Notes: generated by a model not told the origin, from the sequence alone. Shown: positions 16,282 through 25,625, numbered from the stretch's first letter. The stretch: 64,000 nt of DNA from Chitinophagales bacterium (GCA_026129525.1 JAHCHW010000001.1:248001-312000), one strand, 5' to 3'. Made by a program: numbers and translations.

Positions 16282-17007
16282 ATGATTCAATCAGCCAACA
16301 AACTTTGGTTATTATTTGTTACGGTATTTACCCTCACATCGTGCAACTCAACAGGGCAGCCGGTAAAAAATCTTAATGCCGATGCTTTTGAGAAAGGTAT
16401 AAGCAGCGATAAAATTCAACTGGTAGATGTTCGTACGCCTGAAGAATATTCCGAAAAGCGAATTCTTAATTCCACAAACATTAATGTTAACGGATCCGAT
16501 TTCGAAAAGCAGATGGGCAGTTTGGATAAGAATAAACCAACCTACTTCTACTGTTTGGCAGGCAGCCGCAGTGCTACCGCGGCAAACTGGGCGGTAAAAA
16601 ACGGATTTAAAGAAGTGTATAATTTGGAAGGAGGAATTACCGCATGGATAGGCGCTAAAAAACCGGTGGAAGTTCCGGGTGGCGGAAGTGTTGCCACAGG
16701 AATGAGCTTTGACGACTACCTCAAGCATGTAAAGTCCGACAAATTAGTGCTGGTAGATTTTAATGCTACTTGGTGCGGTCCGTGTAAAATACTTAAGCCT
16801 ATTGTAGAGAAAGTGGTAAAGAAAAATGCAAGCAAGGTGCAGTTGTTCGATATTGATGTGGACAAAAACCCCGATGTGGCAAACGCCATGAATGTGAAAG
16901 CAATTCCTTTGTTACTGCTTTACAAAAACGGCAAAGAAGTATGGCGGCAAATGGGCTTAACTGATGAAGCCACTCTAACCGAAAAGGTGAAGGAGTTTGG
17001 GAATTGA
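16282..17007 (+). CDS. Rhodanese-thioredoxin fusion lipoprotein
   Basis: A 241-residue envelope protein joining two redox domains. The signal peptide ends in a lipobox with Cys21 (TLTSC). Residues about 30-125 are a rhodanese domain with the active cysteine Cys91 in FYCLAGSRS; residues about 140-241 are a thioredoxin with ATWCGPC. A persulfide formed on the rhodanese could be reduced by the attached thioredoxin, a known theme of such fusions. Being lipid-anchored, it works outside the cytoplasm, while the neighbouring TrxA works inside. Confidence 0.9.
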   Translation: MIQSANKLWLLFVTVFTLTSCNSTGQPVKNLNADAFEKGISSDKIQLVDVRTPEEYSEKRILNSTNINVNGSDFEKQMGSLDKNKPTYFYCLAGSRSATAANWAVKNGFKEVYNLEGGITAWIGAKKPVEVPGGGSVATGMSFDDYLKHVKSDKLVLVDFNATWCGPCKILKPIVEKVVKKNASKVQLFDIDVDKNPDVANAMNVKAIPLLLLYKNGKEVWRQMGLTDEATLTEKVKEFGN

Positions 17008-17019
17008 AGGTACACCACA

Positions 17020-17448
17020 CTACTTAGCCGATACCACCACCTGACTCAATATACCGTTTTCGAACCAGCACGAAAGTATATGCGTATCGTACACATACTC
17101 ATTGTAGCCCGATGAAGTGTAAGCAGTGGTTGGTTTGCCCAATACTTGCTTTACCTCATTGGTGTTCATGGCAAAGTTGAGTTTAGATGGCAGTGCCCCC
17201 GTGTAATTGCCGTAAATAGAACTTTCCTTGTGCAGGTGTATTTCAAACACTTTTCCATCCTTAAGTATTACTTCTATTCCTTCGCCCGATTGGTAGCGGG
17301 CCGCGGTGGACTGTTCCAGCTTGTAAGCACTTACAAAATTTTTAAACTCTTCGCTGCTTTCATCTTTGCCAACCAGTTCGGCAAAATTTTGTGCGTAAAG
17401 CGTTGATGCGGTAAAAATGATGAAAAGAAACGTGGTCAGGCGTTGCAT
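17020..17448 (-). CDS. Small secreted protein, unknown
   Basis: A 142-residue protein with a clear signal peptide (MQRLTTFLFIIFTASTLYAQ) and no recognised domain. The mature part has a region FAMNTNEVKQVLGKPTTAYT near residue 90 followed by YNEYVYDTHILSCWFENGIL, resembling the BLIP/SmpA-like 'LGKP' beta sheet found in many small lipoproteins. It converges with the rhodanese gene at a 12-base gap. Function unknown. Confidence 0.7.
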   Translation of the reverse strand: MQRLTTFLFIIFTASTLYAQNFAELVGKDESSEEFKNFVSAYKLEQSTAARYQSGEGIEVILKDGKVFEIHLHKESSIYGNYTGALPSKLNFAMNTNEVKQVLGKPTTAYTSSGYNEYVYDTHILSCWFENGILSQVVVSAK

Positions 17449-17556
17449 ATATTAAACTGTTTACGGCTTAAAGATATAAAATGTGAAGTTCAGTAACACG
17501 AAAGCACTTAATGGACGTTTTCATTCTACTGTTTACTTTCACCTAAAATTTTAACT

Positions 17557-18006
17557 ATGGTTCAACAGGCTGTTGCACAAATTATAGAGCGCGATTTACT
17601 TAAACTGAAAGAAGAATTGTTGCTATACACAAATGAGGAAGTTGTATGGCATACAGCAAAAGGTATCAGTAACTCAGCCGGAAACTTGTGCTTGCACTTA
17701 ATTGGCAACCTCAATCACTTTATAGGGGCAACGCTTGGCGGTACCGGTTATGTTCGCAACCGCCCTGCCGAGTTTGAAACCAAATACGTTCCGCGCGAAA
17801 CCTTGTTGAAAGAAATTGACAACACCCTTGCAATAGTAAAGAACACCATGCAACAGGTAACAGATGAAGAACTGCAGAAAGAATTTCCGCTTGAGTTAGC
17901 GGGCAAAAAATACCTCACTGGCTTTTTCCTTTTGCATCTAACCACCCATTTGTCGTACCACTTAGGGCAAATAAATTACCACCGCAGGCTGCTTGCCGCA
18001 GCATAA
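17557..18006 (+). CDS. DinB/DUF1572 family protein
   Basis: A 149-residue four-helix DinB-like protein. The three metal-binding histidines expected for the fold are visible: one in LCLHLIGNLNHFIG near residue 47 and two in HLTTHLSYHLGQINYHRR near residues 128-136. Members include bacillithiol and mycothiol transferases, but the substrate here is unknown. Two more DinB-like genes are in the window (29932-30474 and 36560-37093). Confidence 0.78.
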   Translation: MVQQAVAQIIERDLLKLKEELLLYTNEEVVWHTAKGISNSAGNLCLHLIGNLNHFIGATLGGTGYVRNRPAEFETKYVPRETLLKEIDNTLAIVKNTMQQVTDEELQKEFPLELAGKKYLTGFFLLHLTTHLSYHLGQINYHRRLLAAA

Positions 18007-18059
18007 CAGACATCAGTTGTTATGTACCGATATTTTTCCAATTTCGCCCCGTTTGTTGT

Positions 18060-19238
18060 ATGAGCATTTCGCCCCAGGTTTTTGAGAATACGAAAGTGGC
18101 TTTTGCCGCTAAAACAGATGGCGATTTACAGCAAGCTAAAGTTCTCTTTACTTTAATGGCAAACAATCGCTTGGTTGAACTGGGCAGTTCGCTGGCAATT
18201 TCAGCCTTGCAGTTTCACTTACCGGTGGCTCCGCTCTTTCGGTGGACGGTGTATAATCATTTTTGCGGTGGAGAAACGTTTGAAGAATGCAAAAAAGTAA
18301 TCCGCCAATTAGAAGAAAGTAACACAGGCGTTTTGCTCAATTACGGAGTAGAGTTAAAAGAAACAGACGAAGATTTCGATAAGGCATTGGCGCAAAACAA
18401 AGAGGCGGTTGAATTTGCTTCGGGCAATAAAGCCGTAAAAGCCGTATGCGTAAAACCTACAAGCTACGGAAGGTTAGCGCTGTTCGAAAAAATACAGCAA
18501 GGCACAAAACTCACCAAAGCCGAGCAGAAAGAATTCGAACGGGTGAAAGAGCGCTTTGACGAATTGTGCAGTTATGCTGCTTCAAAAAACACAGCGCTTT
18601 ATATTGATGCCGAAGAAAGCTGGATACAAGATACACTGGATGCAATGGTGGAAGAATTGATGAGCCGATACAATCGCGAAAGCTGTGTGGTATTCAACAC
18701 TTTTCAACTGTACCGTTGGGACAGGCTGGCATATCTGCAAAAGCAAATTGATAAAGCAAAAACGGATGGTTACTTACTTGGCGCAAAATTAGTACGCGGT
18801 GCTTACATGGAAAAAGAGCGTGAGCGGGCAACTGAAAAAAATTACAAATCGCCCATACATGCCAACAAGCAAGGTGTTGATGAAGATTTCGACAAAGCAG
18901 TAGCACTTTGTTTGGAGAATATAAATGCAGTGTATGTGTGCATTGCTTCGCAAAGCGAGCAAAGCAATTTGAATGCCATGCAAATGATGGAAGAAAAAAA
19001 CATGGAGCCGGGTAACAAGCGGGTGGTGTTTTCGCAGTTGTACGGCATGGGCGATAACATTACGTTTAACCAGGCAAAACTGGGATTTAATGCCACCAAG
19101 TATTTGCCCTACGGACCAGTAAAAGAAGTAATACCTTACCTTATAAGGCGCGCACAGGAAAATACTTCAGTTGCCGGACAAACCGGGCGCGAGTTGTCGC
19201 TTATCAAAAAAGAATTGAAGCGCAGAAAAGGTTGCTGA
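18060..19238 (+). CDS. Proline dehydrogenase
   Basis: A 392-residue monofunctional proline dehydrogenase, an FAD enzyme that oxidises proline to pyrroline-5-carboxylate. Signature segments are ALYIDAEESWIQDTLD (about 178), GAKLVRGAYMEKERERA (about 242) and the C-terminal YGPVKEVIPYLIRRAQEN, where the paired arginines bind the substrate carboxylate. The P5C dehydrogenase is not in the window. It ends one base before the converging repeat-protein gene. Confidence 0.93.
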   Translation: MSISPQVFENTKVAFAAKTDGDLQQAKVLFTLMANNRLVELGSSLAISALQFHLPVAPLFRWTVYNHFCGGETFEECKKVIRQLEESNTGVLLNYGVELKETDEDFDKALAQNKEAVEFASGNKAVKAVCVKPTSYGRLALFEKIQQGTKLTKAEQKEFERVKERFDELCSYAASKNTALYIDAEESWIQDTLDAMVEELMSRYNRESCVVFNTFQLYRWDRLAYLQKQIDKAKTDGYLLGAKLVRGAYMEKERERATEKNYKSPIHANKQGVDEDFDKAVALCLENINAVYVCIASQSEQSNLNAMQMMEEKNMEPGNKRVVFSQLYGMGDNITFNQAKLGFNATKYLPYGPVKEVIPYLIRRAQENTSVAGQTGRELSLIKKELKRRKGC

Positions 19239-20291
19239 TTACTGTAGCGGATTAGCAGGCAATTGAAATTCCGGTTTCGATTTTATGTATTTGCGATCCT
19301 TATCATCAAAATAAAAGTTAACCGAATTGCCCGCTTCGGAGTTCCAGATGTACACCACTTCATCATGATTTTTTTCTACAAAAGGAACCATCATTACATT
19401 TTGCGAAATACCTGTGTTGGTAGGTAGCTGAAAATCCGATTTTGCTTTAATAAATCGCTTTTCCAACTCATCGAAATACCACATCATAGACGCACCATTG
19501 ATGATGCTCCAAACCAATACCACCTCGCTTTTATCGCTGCCTATGTACGGATACATCATTACACTGCCCGAAACCCCGGGCGATGATGGCAATTGATAAT
19601 TCTCGGTTGCCTTCAGGAATCTTTTCTCTGCATTACCGTAATACCATGAAACTGACCTGCCGGAGTTGGCATCCCAAACCAATACAACTTCGCTTCCGTC
19701 CTTACCAATGTAAGGGTGCATCATTACTTTTCCGCTTACACCCGTAGCAGCAGGCAGTTGATACTGTGCAGTTGATTTCAAAAATTTCTTCTCGGCATTA
19801 TCATAGTAAAACGAAACCGATTTACCGGTGGCAGTTTCCCAACAAAGTACTACTTCGCTGCCATCGCTGCCAATGTACGGAAACATCATAATGTTACCTG
19901 TTAAACCGATGCTCTGCGGCAGCTGGTAGTTATCGGTATTCTTCAGCATTTTCTTTTCTGCTTCGTCATAATACCACGAAACCGACTGTCCGGTTGTGGT
20001 ATTCCAAACCAAAATTACTTCCGAACCATCGGCACCTATGTAGGCTTTCATCATTACATTGCCCGTAACCCCGGGGTTGGCAGGCAATTGAAAGCCGGCA
20101 CCGGCTTTTTTCATTTTCTTCTCCGCTTCATCGTAATACCACTCTACCGATTTTCCGGTTTTAGTGTCGTATACCATTACCACTTCCGACTTATCCTTAC
20201 CAACAAAAGGCAACAGCATAATGCTGCCTTGAGCAAAAGCCGGAAACATGAAAAAGAAAAGAATGACCGAAGAAAAAAGTTGCTTTAGCAT
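19239..20291 (-). CDS. Secreted protein of six 55-residue repeats
   Basis: A 350-residue exported protein: signal peptide to about residue 21 (AFAQ), then six head-to-tail repeats starting at residues 24, 79, 134, 189, 244 and 299, the last cut to 52. Each repeat follows MM.PYIG.DGSEVVLVW....G.SVSWYYD..EK.FLK....YQLP....G.SGN. Spacing is exactly 55 with no gaps. The alternating beta-rich pattern with aromatic pairs could build a six-bladed propeller or a solenoid. No catalytic motif was seen and I do not know the family. The repeats are more alike in the middle (2-4) than at the ends, as expected for expansion by recombination. Confidence 0.75.
   Translation of the reverse strand: MLKQLFSSVILFFFMFPAFAQGSIMLLPFVGKDKSEVVMVYDTKTGKSVEWYYDEAEKKMKKAGAGFQLPANPGVTGNVMMKAYIGADGSEVILVWNTTTGQSVSWYYDEAEKKMLKNTDNYQLPQSIGLTGNIMMFPYIGSDGSEVVLCWETATGKSVSFYYDNAEKKFLKSTAQYQLPAATGVSGKVMMHPYIGKDGSEVVLVWDANSGRSVSWYYGNAEKRFLKATENYQLPSSPGVSGSVMMYPYIGSDKSEVVLVWSIINGASMMWYFDELEKRFIKAKSDFQLPTNTGISQNVMMVPFVEKNHDEVVYIWNSEAGNSVNFYFDDKDRKYIKSKPEFQLPANPLQ
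19242..20222 (-). repeat. Six in-frame 165-base tandem repeats
   Basis: The DNA coding residues 24-350 of the repeat protein consists of five full 165-base units and one of about 156 bases. Conserved words recur in each, for example the codons for SEVV, WYYD and YQLP. Confidence 0.8.
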
Positions 20292-20364
20292 AGTCAGGCA
20301 GTTTTAGTGCAAAGAAAGCCGAATACTTTTGAAAATGCAGGAGTCAGTAGCCGTTTGCTTCTGC

Positions 20365-20922
20365 CTATTTCACCTTTTTAGTGTAAACCGCTTCTGCCAG
20401 CCATAAAAACTCGTGAGCAAAGGTATGAATGGCGTTGGTAAAACTTTCTTCGATCAGTTTTCCTTCGGCATCAAACTTTTTGGTCATAGCAGGCACAATT
20501 AGCATGTTGGGGCAGGGAATGCCGAACAAGCCGCAAATCATGTTCTGCATTTGTTGGGCGGCACGCATGCCTCCCAGCGCACCATCGGAGGCAGTAACAA
20601 TGCCAAAGGTTTTGTGCGTTTGTTTCGGAAAATGGTCGAACAGGTTTTTCATGGCTACCGAATAGCCACCGTTGTATTCGGGGGTTACAATCACAAATGC
20701 ATCGGTCGCAAAAACGAGCGAGGCCAAATTGCGGTATTGCTCAGGAGCATGGGCGGGTGTGCTCCAAACATCTTCCACAAAAGGCAGCGGGTGTTCGCTC
20801 AGTTTAAGAATGGTGTATTGATGTTGCGGATATTTTTCGCTCAAATACTGCTGCAAAAATTTTGCTACACGCACCGTTACACTTTGCTGCCGCGGACTGC
20901 TCGATACTATGGTAATATTCAT
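20365..20922 (-). CDS. NADPH-dependent FMN reductase family protein
   Basis: A 185-residue flavodoxin-fold oxidoreductase. SSSPRQQSVTVRVAKFL at the N-terminus is the FMN phosphate loop and VTPEYNGGYSVAMKNLFDHF near residue 79 is the family hallmark; GIVTASDGALGGMRAAQQMQ near residue 104 completes the flavin site. Members reduce FMN, azo compounds, quinones or chromate; the substrate here cannot be told. Divergent from the CHASE2 gene. Confidence 0.88.
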   Translation of the reverse strand: MNITIVSSSPRQQSVTVRVAKFLQQYLSEKYPQHQYTILKLSEHPLPFVEDVWSTPAHAPEQYRNLASLVFATDAFVIVTPEYNGGYSVAMKNLFDHFPKQTHKTFGIVTASDGALGGMRAAQQMQNMICGLFGIPCPNMLIVPAMTKKFDAEGKLIEESFTNAIHTFAHEFLWLAEAVYTKKVK

Positions 20923-21046
20923 TCCCTTTCAATTTCTCGTTACCGCAAATACACAAAGTTTTTTTGAAATGAACTCTTCAAAAACACTTTCTTTTGACAT
21001 ACAAGGCAATTTCCCATATTCACAGAATGTTATTGAGGCAAACAAC

Positions 21047-22234
21047 ATGAAAAAAAGTCTGTTCCGGGACAAGGATATATTCTTCTCCACCATTTTTGTT
21101 TTTGCATTTATAGGATTGCTGAAACTTTCTTTTTTACACATTCCTCAATTAGACCCCATTCATGCCGCCTTTGAAGATTTTGAAATTTCGGACATTGTTT
21201 ACCAACATAAGCGCGACAATAAAGTTGCCGATATCAATAATCCCATAGTAATTGTAGAAATAGGAAATACACGGGAAGAAATTGCTGCTCAGGTAGAAGC
21301 AATCAATGCCCATACGCCCAAAGTAATTGCGGTAGATGCTTATTTTCTTAGTCCGAGCGACAGCGTACGAACCGACAGCATATTACTGGCAACTTTTAGC
21401 AAGGCAAACAATTTGGTGGTTGGTTGTTTTATTGAAAATGCAATAAACTCTGAAGAATTAGTTGTTATAAAAAACTTTATCGCCCTTGACAGTATTTGCC
21501 ACAGCGGGTTTATCAATTTTGTAGGTGAGGAAAGTAAAACCATTCGTTATTTCAGCCCAACGTTACAGGCAAACGGAGAACCGGTTAACTCCTTTGCTGC
21601 AGAAATTGTGCGCTTGTTCGACAGCACCAAGTATCAACAACTTATACAGCGTGGTAAGGGAGTAGAGCGAATAAATTTTTCGCACTCTCCCTCACAATAC
21701 ATTCCGGTTATAGCTGCCGGTGAAGTAACTGACGGAAGCGTTCCCTTAGATTTTCTGAAAGATAAAATTGTGATTCTTGGCGCCATTGACAGCAGCAACC
21801 TCAACGATCTGCACTTTACGCCCATGAACCAACGTATGGCGGGCAGGTCAAAGCCCGATATGCCTGGGGTATTTATACATGCCAATATTGTAGAAATGAT
21901 TTTGAGCGGGAGTTACATCACTAAAATTCCCGATTGGGTGATGTTTGTTTTTTCGGTGCTGTTTACCTACATAACCACTGTTTTTTATGTGTACTACTTT
22001 GTGGAGAAACACATCTGGTATCATCTCATGGCTAAGATTGTGCAGTTTGCCTTTTTTGGTTTTTTTGTTTATATAGAAGTTATGCTACTTAACAAATGGC
22101 AAATTAGCCTTTCGGATAAAATTGTTTTAGTGCCCATAGTGCTGTTGGTTGACCTATTGTACTTTTACGATGCCTTTGTTAAATGGCTGCATAAACGATT
22201 TGGCTACAGCACTTACTTTATGCACGGACATTAA
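21047..22234 (+). CDS. CHASE2 domain membrane protein without kinase
   Basis: A 395-residue membrane protein. The start at 21047 places one transmembrane helix at about residues 12-30 (FFSTIFVFAFIGLLKLSFLH), then an extracytoplasmic CHASE2 domain (about 45-290; VIVEIGNTREEI, VIAVDAYFL, IVILGAIDSSNLNDLHFTP) and three C-terminal helices, the normal CHASE2 layout. The usual output domain (kinase, cyclase) after the last helix is missing; only about 20 residues follow. It is coupled to the FecR-like gene 10 bases downstream, so signalling may pass through that partner. Upstream in-frame starts at 20909 and 20969 seem too long. Confidence 0.8.
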   Translation: MKKSLFRDKDIFFSTIFVFAFIGLLKLSFLHIPQLDPIHAAFEDFEISDIVYQHKRDNKVADINNPIVIVEIGNTREEIAAQVEAINAHTPKVIAVDAYFLSPSDSVRTDSILLATFSKANNLVVGCFIENAINSEELVVIKNFIALDSICHSGFINFVGEESKTIRYFSPTLQANGEPVNSFAAEIVRLFDSTKYQQLIQRGKGVERINFSHSPSQYIPVIAAGEVTDGSVPLDFLKDKIVILGAIDSSNLNDLHFTPMNQRMAGRSKPDMPGVFIHANIVEMILSGSYITKIPDWVMFVFSVLFTYITTVFYVYYFVEKHIWYHLMAKIVQFAFFGFFVYIEVMLLNKWQISLSDKIVLVPIVLLVDLLYFYDAFVKWLHKRFGYSTYFMHGH

Positions 22235-22243
22235 CATCTTTCG

Positions 22244-23131
22244 ATGAAAAAAATCTTTACACTGCTTTTGGTACTTATAGTAGTGGACGGTAGTTCGCAG
22301 AGTTATACTTTGGCTTACTTTAAAGGGCATGTAGAGGTATTAAATGGCACTGTATGGGAGCCGCTAAAAAACATTAGCACGGTTGTATCAAAAAGTCAAA
22401 CCATAAAAGTTGGAGATAAGTCGGAAGCTATTTTTACCGATGCTCAAAAGCAAACCATCTATCTCTCCAAACCCGGCACCTATCCGGTGGTTGATTTTCC
22501 TAAGTATATTACCTCCAAAGCCAAGGTATCGCTTTCAGCTTATTATATGAATTACATTGCTCATCAGATAACTCATACTGAAACCAACCCCGAGAAAAAT
22601 TACAAAGAGCAGTTAAAGAATAAGGGTGGGGTTTCAAGAGCACATGCAGGGGTATGTTTGTTGGGCCCTGTAAATACTACTGCTGTGATTGATTCAGAAA
22701 TTGCGTTCCTGTGGAAGAATGTGAGCAGCGATAACTATACTTTACTCATTTACGATGATGAGGAAAAAACTTCTGTAAAGATAAGCGAAACGGTAAAGGA
22801 TACTTTTTTTATGCTTAACCGCTTCACTCATCGTTTGGAGCATGGTAAAACTTACTATTGGACAATAACATCTCCTGCCATACGCCCCTGCGAAACATTC
22901 TCCTTTACTATACTTTCGAAAGATTTGGAGAGGAAGGCAAAAGCTGACCTTAGAAAGTTGCAAGCAAGCACTGAGTTTACCGGAGCTATGAAAGAAGCTG
23001 TAATAGGGAAGTTTTTTGAGGAGAAAGGATTGTACGAAAATGCGAGAAGGTGTTATCTAAAAGCGTCTGCATTGGAGCCGGAGAGTGAAACATTTAGTTT
23101 GCTTTTACAGCAAATTGCAGCAAAGCCGTAA
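22244..23131 (+). CDS. FecR-like secreted protein with C-terminal helical repeats
   Basis: A 295-residue protein with a signal peptide (MKKIFTLLLVLIVVDGSSQS). Residues about 22-85 resemble the FecR/LysM-like beta domain (LAYFKGHVEVLNGTVWEPLK, then IKVGDKSEAIFTD). The middle part has an Ig-like beta region, and the C-terminus (about 235-295, NARRCYLKASALEPESETF) is a TPR-like hairpin. CHASE2 plus FecR-type pairs recur in Bacteroidota; the role is unknown. Translation probably follows the upstream gene closely. Confidence 0.7.
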   Translation: MKKIFTLLLVLIVVDGSSQSYTLAYFKGHVEVLNGTVWEPLKNISTVVSKSQTIKVGDKSEAIFTDAQKQTIYLSKPGTYPVVDFPKYITSKAKVSLSAYYMNYIAHQITHTETNPEKNYKEQLKNKGGVSRAHAGVCLLGPVNTTAVIDSEIAFLWKNVSSDNYTLLIYDDEEKTSVKISETVKDTFFMLNRFTHRLEHGKTYYWTITSPAIRPCETFSFTILSKDLERKAKADLRKLQASTEFTGAMKEAVIGKFFEEKGLYENARRCYLKASALEPESETFSLLLQQIAAKP

Positions 23132-23307
23132 CATTTAAACCTAAACACATCATTGCTTTGTAAATTCGAAATTGTTTCCCCTGTTTATCTTCAACTGTTC
23201 TTCATTTGGTAAAGCACCAATACGAGCACAGTTCGTCATGTTAAAATATCTATCGAGTATTAACCACATATTTTTGCAGCCTTAAACGGCTAACACCCCA
23301 CAAACAA

Positions 23308-23340
23308 AAGGCTGTTCCAAAATTTGAGAACAGCCTTTTT
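23308..23340. terminator. Bidirectional terminator between convergent genes
   Basis: AAGGCTGTTC (23308-23317) pairs perfectly with GAACAGCCTT (23328-23337) around a 10-base A/T loop; a T run follows on the plus strand, and AAAA before the stem gives a T run on the minus strand. It lies between the FecR-like gene and the ompA-like gene, which converge. Confidence 0.85.
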
Positions 23341-23361
23341 GCTAAGTGGTTATGAAATCTA

Positions 23362-25452
23362 CTACTTGTTAGATCCTGCTTTTAATCCCGGATGTGGAGC
23401 CGGTGGATTACTACTGCCTGCTTCACCATCGTTAGCATAGCGGAACTCAACTTTATTCTTCATCTTCTTCTCATAAGCTGTTCCCGAAGCAGCTTTCTTG
23501 CCTCCCACGTATTTTACAATAAATCTATCGCGTGAAATACCATACTTCTCTACCAAATAGTCCACCGCAGCATTCGCACGGTTCCAACTCAACTGTTCAT
23601 TATACTTCTGGTCATTGCGCGACTCATCGTAGCCTGTTACTACCAACCGCATATCGGGGCACATTTGCATACGCTCCGCTATCTGATGCAGGTTGCCAAA
23701 GTATTGTGGGTCTAAGTAGTATTTGTCTTCATCAAAAACTACAGAAGGTAACTCAATTTTAGCACAGTCATATCCACCGGAACCCTTCTTTCCTTTATTT
23801 ATACCACCTGGACCACCAGGTCCACCGGGACCATCAGGGCCAAAAGCTCCATCTTCGCTAAAGCCGGTTGTATCGCAACAAGGATTGGGCGGAATAATTG
23901 CTTTTCCGGCAGAATCAACAGGATAGCCCGGAGGCGAAAACGGCTCTGCATCCTCACAATCTATAATTCCATCTTTATCACTGTCTAACGAAACACCCTT
24001 TGTATCAACAGGGCAGCCTGGTTTAGTGTTAGGCTCTTTATCTAGTTGGTTGATTACACCATCATCATCATCATCTTTCAAAATATCATCCTTAACTGCT
24101 TTCGGATCAACATCTCCCAATTTCTTGTACGGGTGATAAACCGGATTGAGCCAAAACATTGGCTCGGTTCTCTTTTTAGGATTACCTAAATGGAAGAAAA
24201 TACCGATAGATGTATAAGAAAGGTTGTCCAAATTACGAGTGAATCCGGCATGGGCGTCCTGCTGCCAACGATAGCCGTCAAGCAAATCGCTTCCGGTAAA
24301 AATTAACCGTTGTTCTAAGCCTAAGGTTACCCATTTAGATACATGAAACTGCACCCCTGCACCAACAGTTCCGGCAGGTAAAAACTGCCAATTTTTTATA
24401 CCCGGTACGTTGTTCTCATGCTCAGCTAAAGTTTCATACTTACCATCTAAAATTTTGTCAAGTCGTTTAAGCGCTTCCTTTCGTCTGTCTAATCTGTCGT
24501 TTACATAATTGGGGTTTCCGGACGAATTAATATAGAGTGAGTACACATTTGAAAAATCATACACATCGTTGTTCTCATTTAATGCATCCACATAAGTGGT
24601 GGTCATTGCGGCACTTACACCGGCCAATAAGTAGAAGTTTACAACATTCCTTTCTTTGTGGAACCGTATGTTGCCGATATTGATTACCGCAGCTAAATGG
24701 GCCTCATGAACATAGGTTCGGTAGTTGTAAAAGAACACCTTGTTCATGTTAATGTTATCGGTAGTGTTGGGTTTATTAAGGCGCGGATTGTTCCAGTAAT
24801 TTACATTAGGATCGTACCTGCCGGTAAGTGCCGGATTAAACTGTAGGTTTTCATCAGCTTCCCAGTTTCTTCCGGTAGTCATCATATAATTGTATCCAAA
24901 ACGAAGCGAAGCAAAATAACCAATTGACTTTCTAATGGTAGCCCCTACTCCAATGTTTTGTATTAATCCTTTAATGTTCACGTAGGGTTTAACGTCACCG
25001 CTCACAAAAGCTGAACCAAAGTTGATACCCAACTCCCACATATCTTTTGGTTTGGATGGGAAATAATATTGATTGCTAAGATATGCCTGTTGTTGTTTTT
25101 CCTTCTTCTTACCCTTTTGGTAAGGCGCCCCCTCCTGGTCGTAACGCATCATCAAAGGAGTAGAAATTCCTCGCCTTTGATAAAAGTTGTACCTATCAGA
25201 CTCCATATCGGGCTGCATAAACTGTGTTTGGTTTTGGGCATCTTTGATAGAGTCTCCTTTCAGAGATTTACCTTTTTTTCCCTCACCTTCCGATTGCTGC
25301 TGAACTTCTTGCGGGTCTTTTACCTCTTCTACTACGGATTCTTCCTTAGCGGCTTTGGTTTTCTTTTTGTTTTTGCCCGAATCCTGCGCTATTACCCAAG
25401 TGCTTAACAGCAGCAGGATAACAAGCGTTCCGAATTTTGTAAAGTTTCTCAT
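23362..25452 (-). CDS. Large OmpA family protein with TSP3 repeats
   Basis: A 696-residue outer membrane protein. After a signal peptide (to about residue 22, VIAQ) comes a Lys/Glu-rich low-complexity stretch (25-70), a beta-barrel-like region (about 130-430, WELGINFGSAFVSGDVKPYV), calcium-binding thrombospondin type 3 repeats (KDDDDDGVINQLDKEPNTKP, then DSDKDGIIDCEDAEPFSPPG; about 450-510), a Gly/Pro tract (GPDGPGGPGGPGG, near 550), and an OmpA peptidoglycan-binding domain (about 570-675, RLVVTGYDESRNDQKYNEQL and RANAAVDYLVEKYGI). It anchors the outer membrane to the cell wall. The barrel-first order is usual; the collagen-like tract is less so. Confidence 0.85.
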   Translation of the reverse strand: MRNFTKFGTLVILLLLSTWVIAQDSGKNKKKTKAAKEESVVEEVKDPQEVQQQSEGEGKKGKSLKGDSIKDAQNQTQFMQPDMESDRYNFYQRRGISTPLMMRYDQEGAPYQKGKKKEKQQQAYLSNQYYFPSKPKDMWELGINFGSAFVSGDVKPYVNIKGLIQNIGVGATIRKSIGYFASLRFGYNYMMTTGRNWEADENLQFNPALTGRYDPNVNYWNNPRLNKPNTTDNINMNKVFFYNYRTYVHEAHLAAVINIGNIRFHKERNVVNFYLLAGVSAAMTTTYVDALNENNDVYDFSNVYSLYINSSGNPNYVNDRLDRRKEALKRLDKILDGKYETLAEHENNVPGIKNWQFLPAGTVGAGVQFHVSKWVTLGLEQRLIFTGSDLLDGYRWQQDAHAGFTRNLDNLSYTSIGIFFHLGNPKKRTEPMFWLNPVYHPYKKLGDVDPKAVKDDILKDDDDDGVINQLDKEPNTKPGCPVDTKGVSLDSDKDGIIDCEDAEPFSPPGYPVDSAGKAIIPPNPCCDTTGFSEDGAFGPDGPGGPGGPGGINKGKKGSGGYDCAKIELPSVVFDEDKYYLDPQYFGNLHQIAERMQMCPDMRLVVTGYDESRNDQKYNEQLSWNRANAAVDYLVEKYGISRDRFIVKYVGGKKAASGTAYEKKMKNKVEFRYANDGEAGSSNPPAPHPGLKAGSNK

Positions 25453-25625
25453 ACTCTTAGTTTCACTTTGTCAAGCGTTCCTCAAATACTATAAAACACC
25501 GTAAACTATGCGATGCCTTACAGAGGGCAACAAATTAAAGTAAAAAAAGCGAGTTGGTAAAAAGTAAAGTAGTGAGGAGGCAAAACCCGATTTCTCAAAA
25601 AATTAGGTGTTCAGAAATTTGGAAG

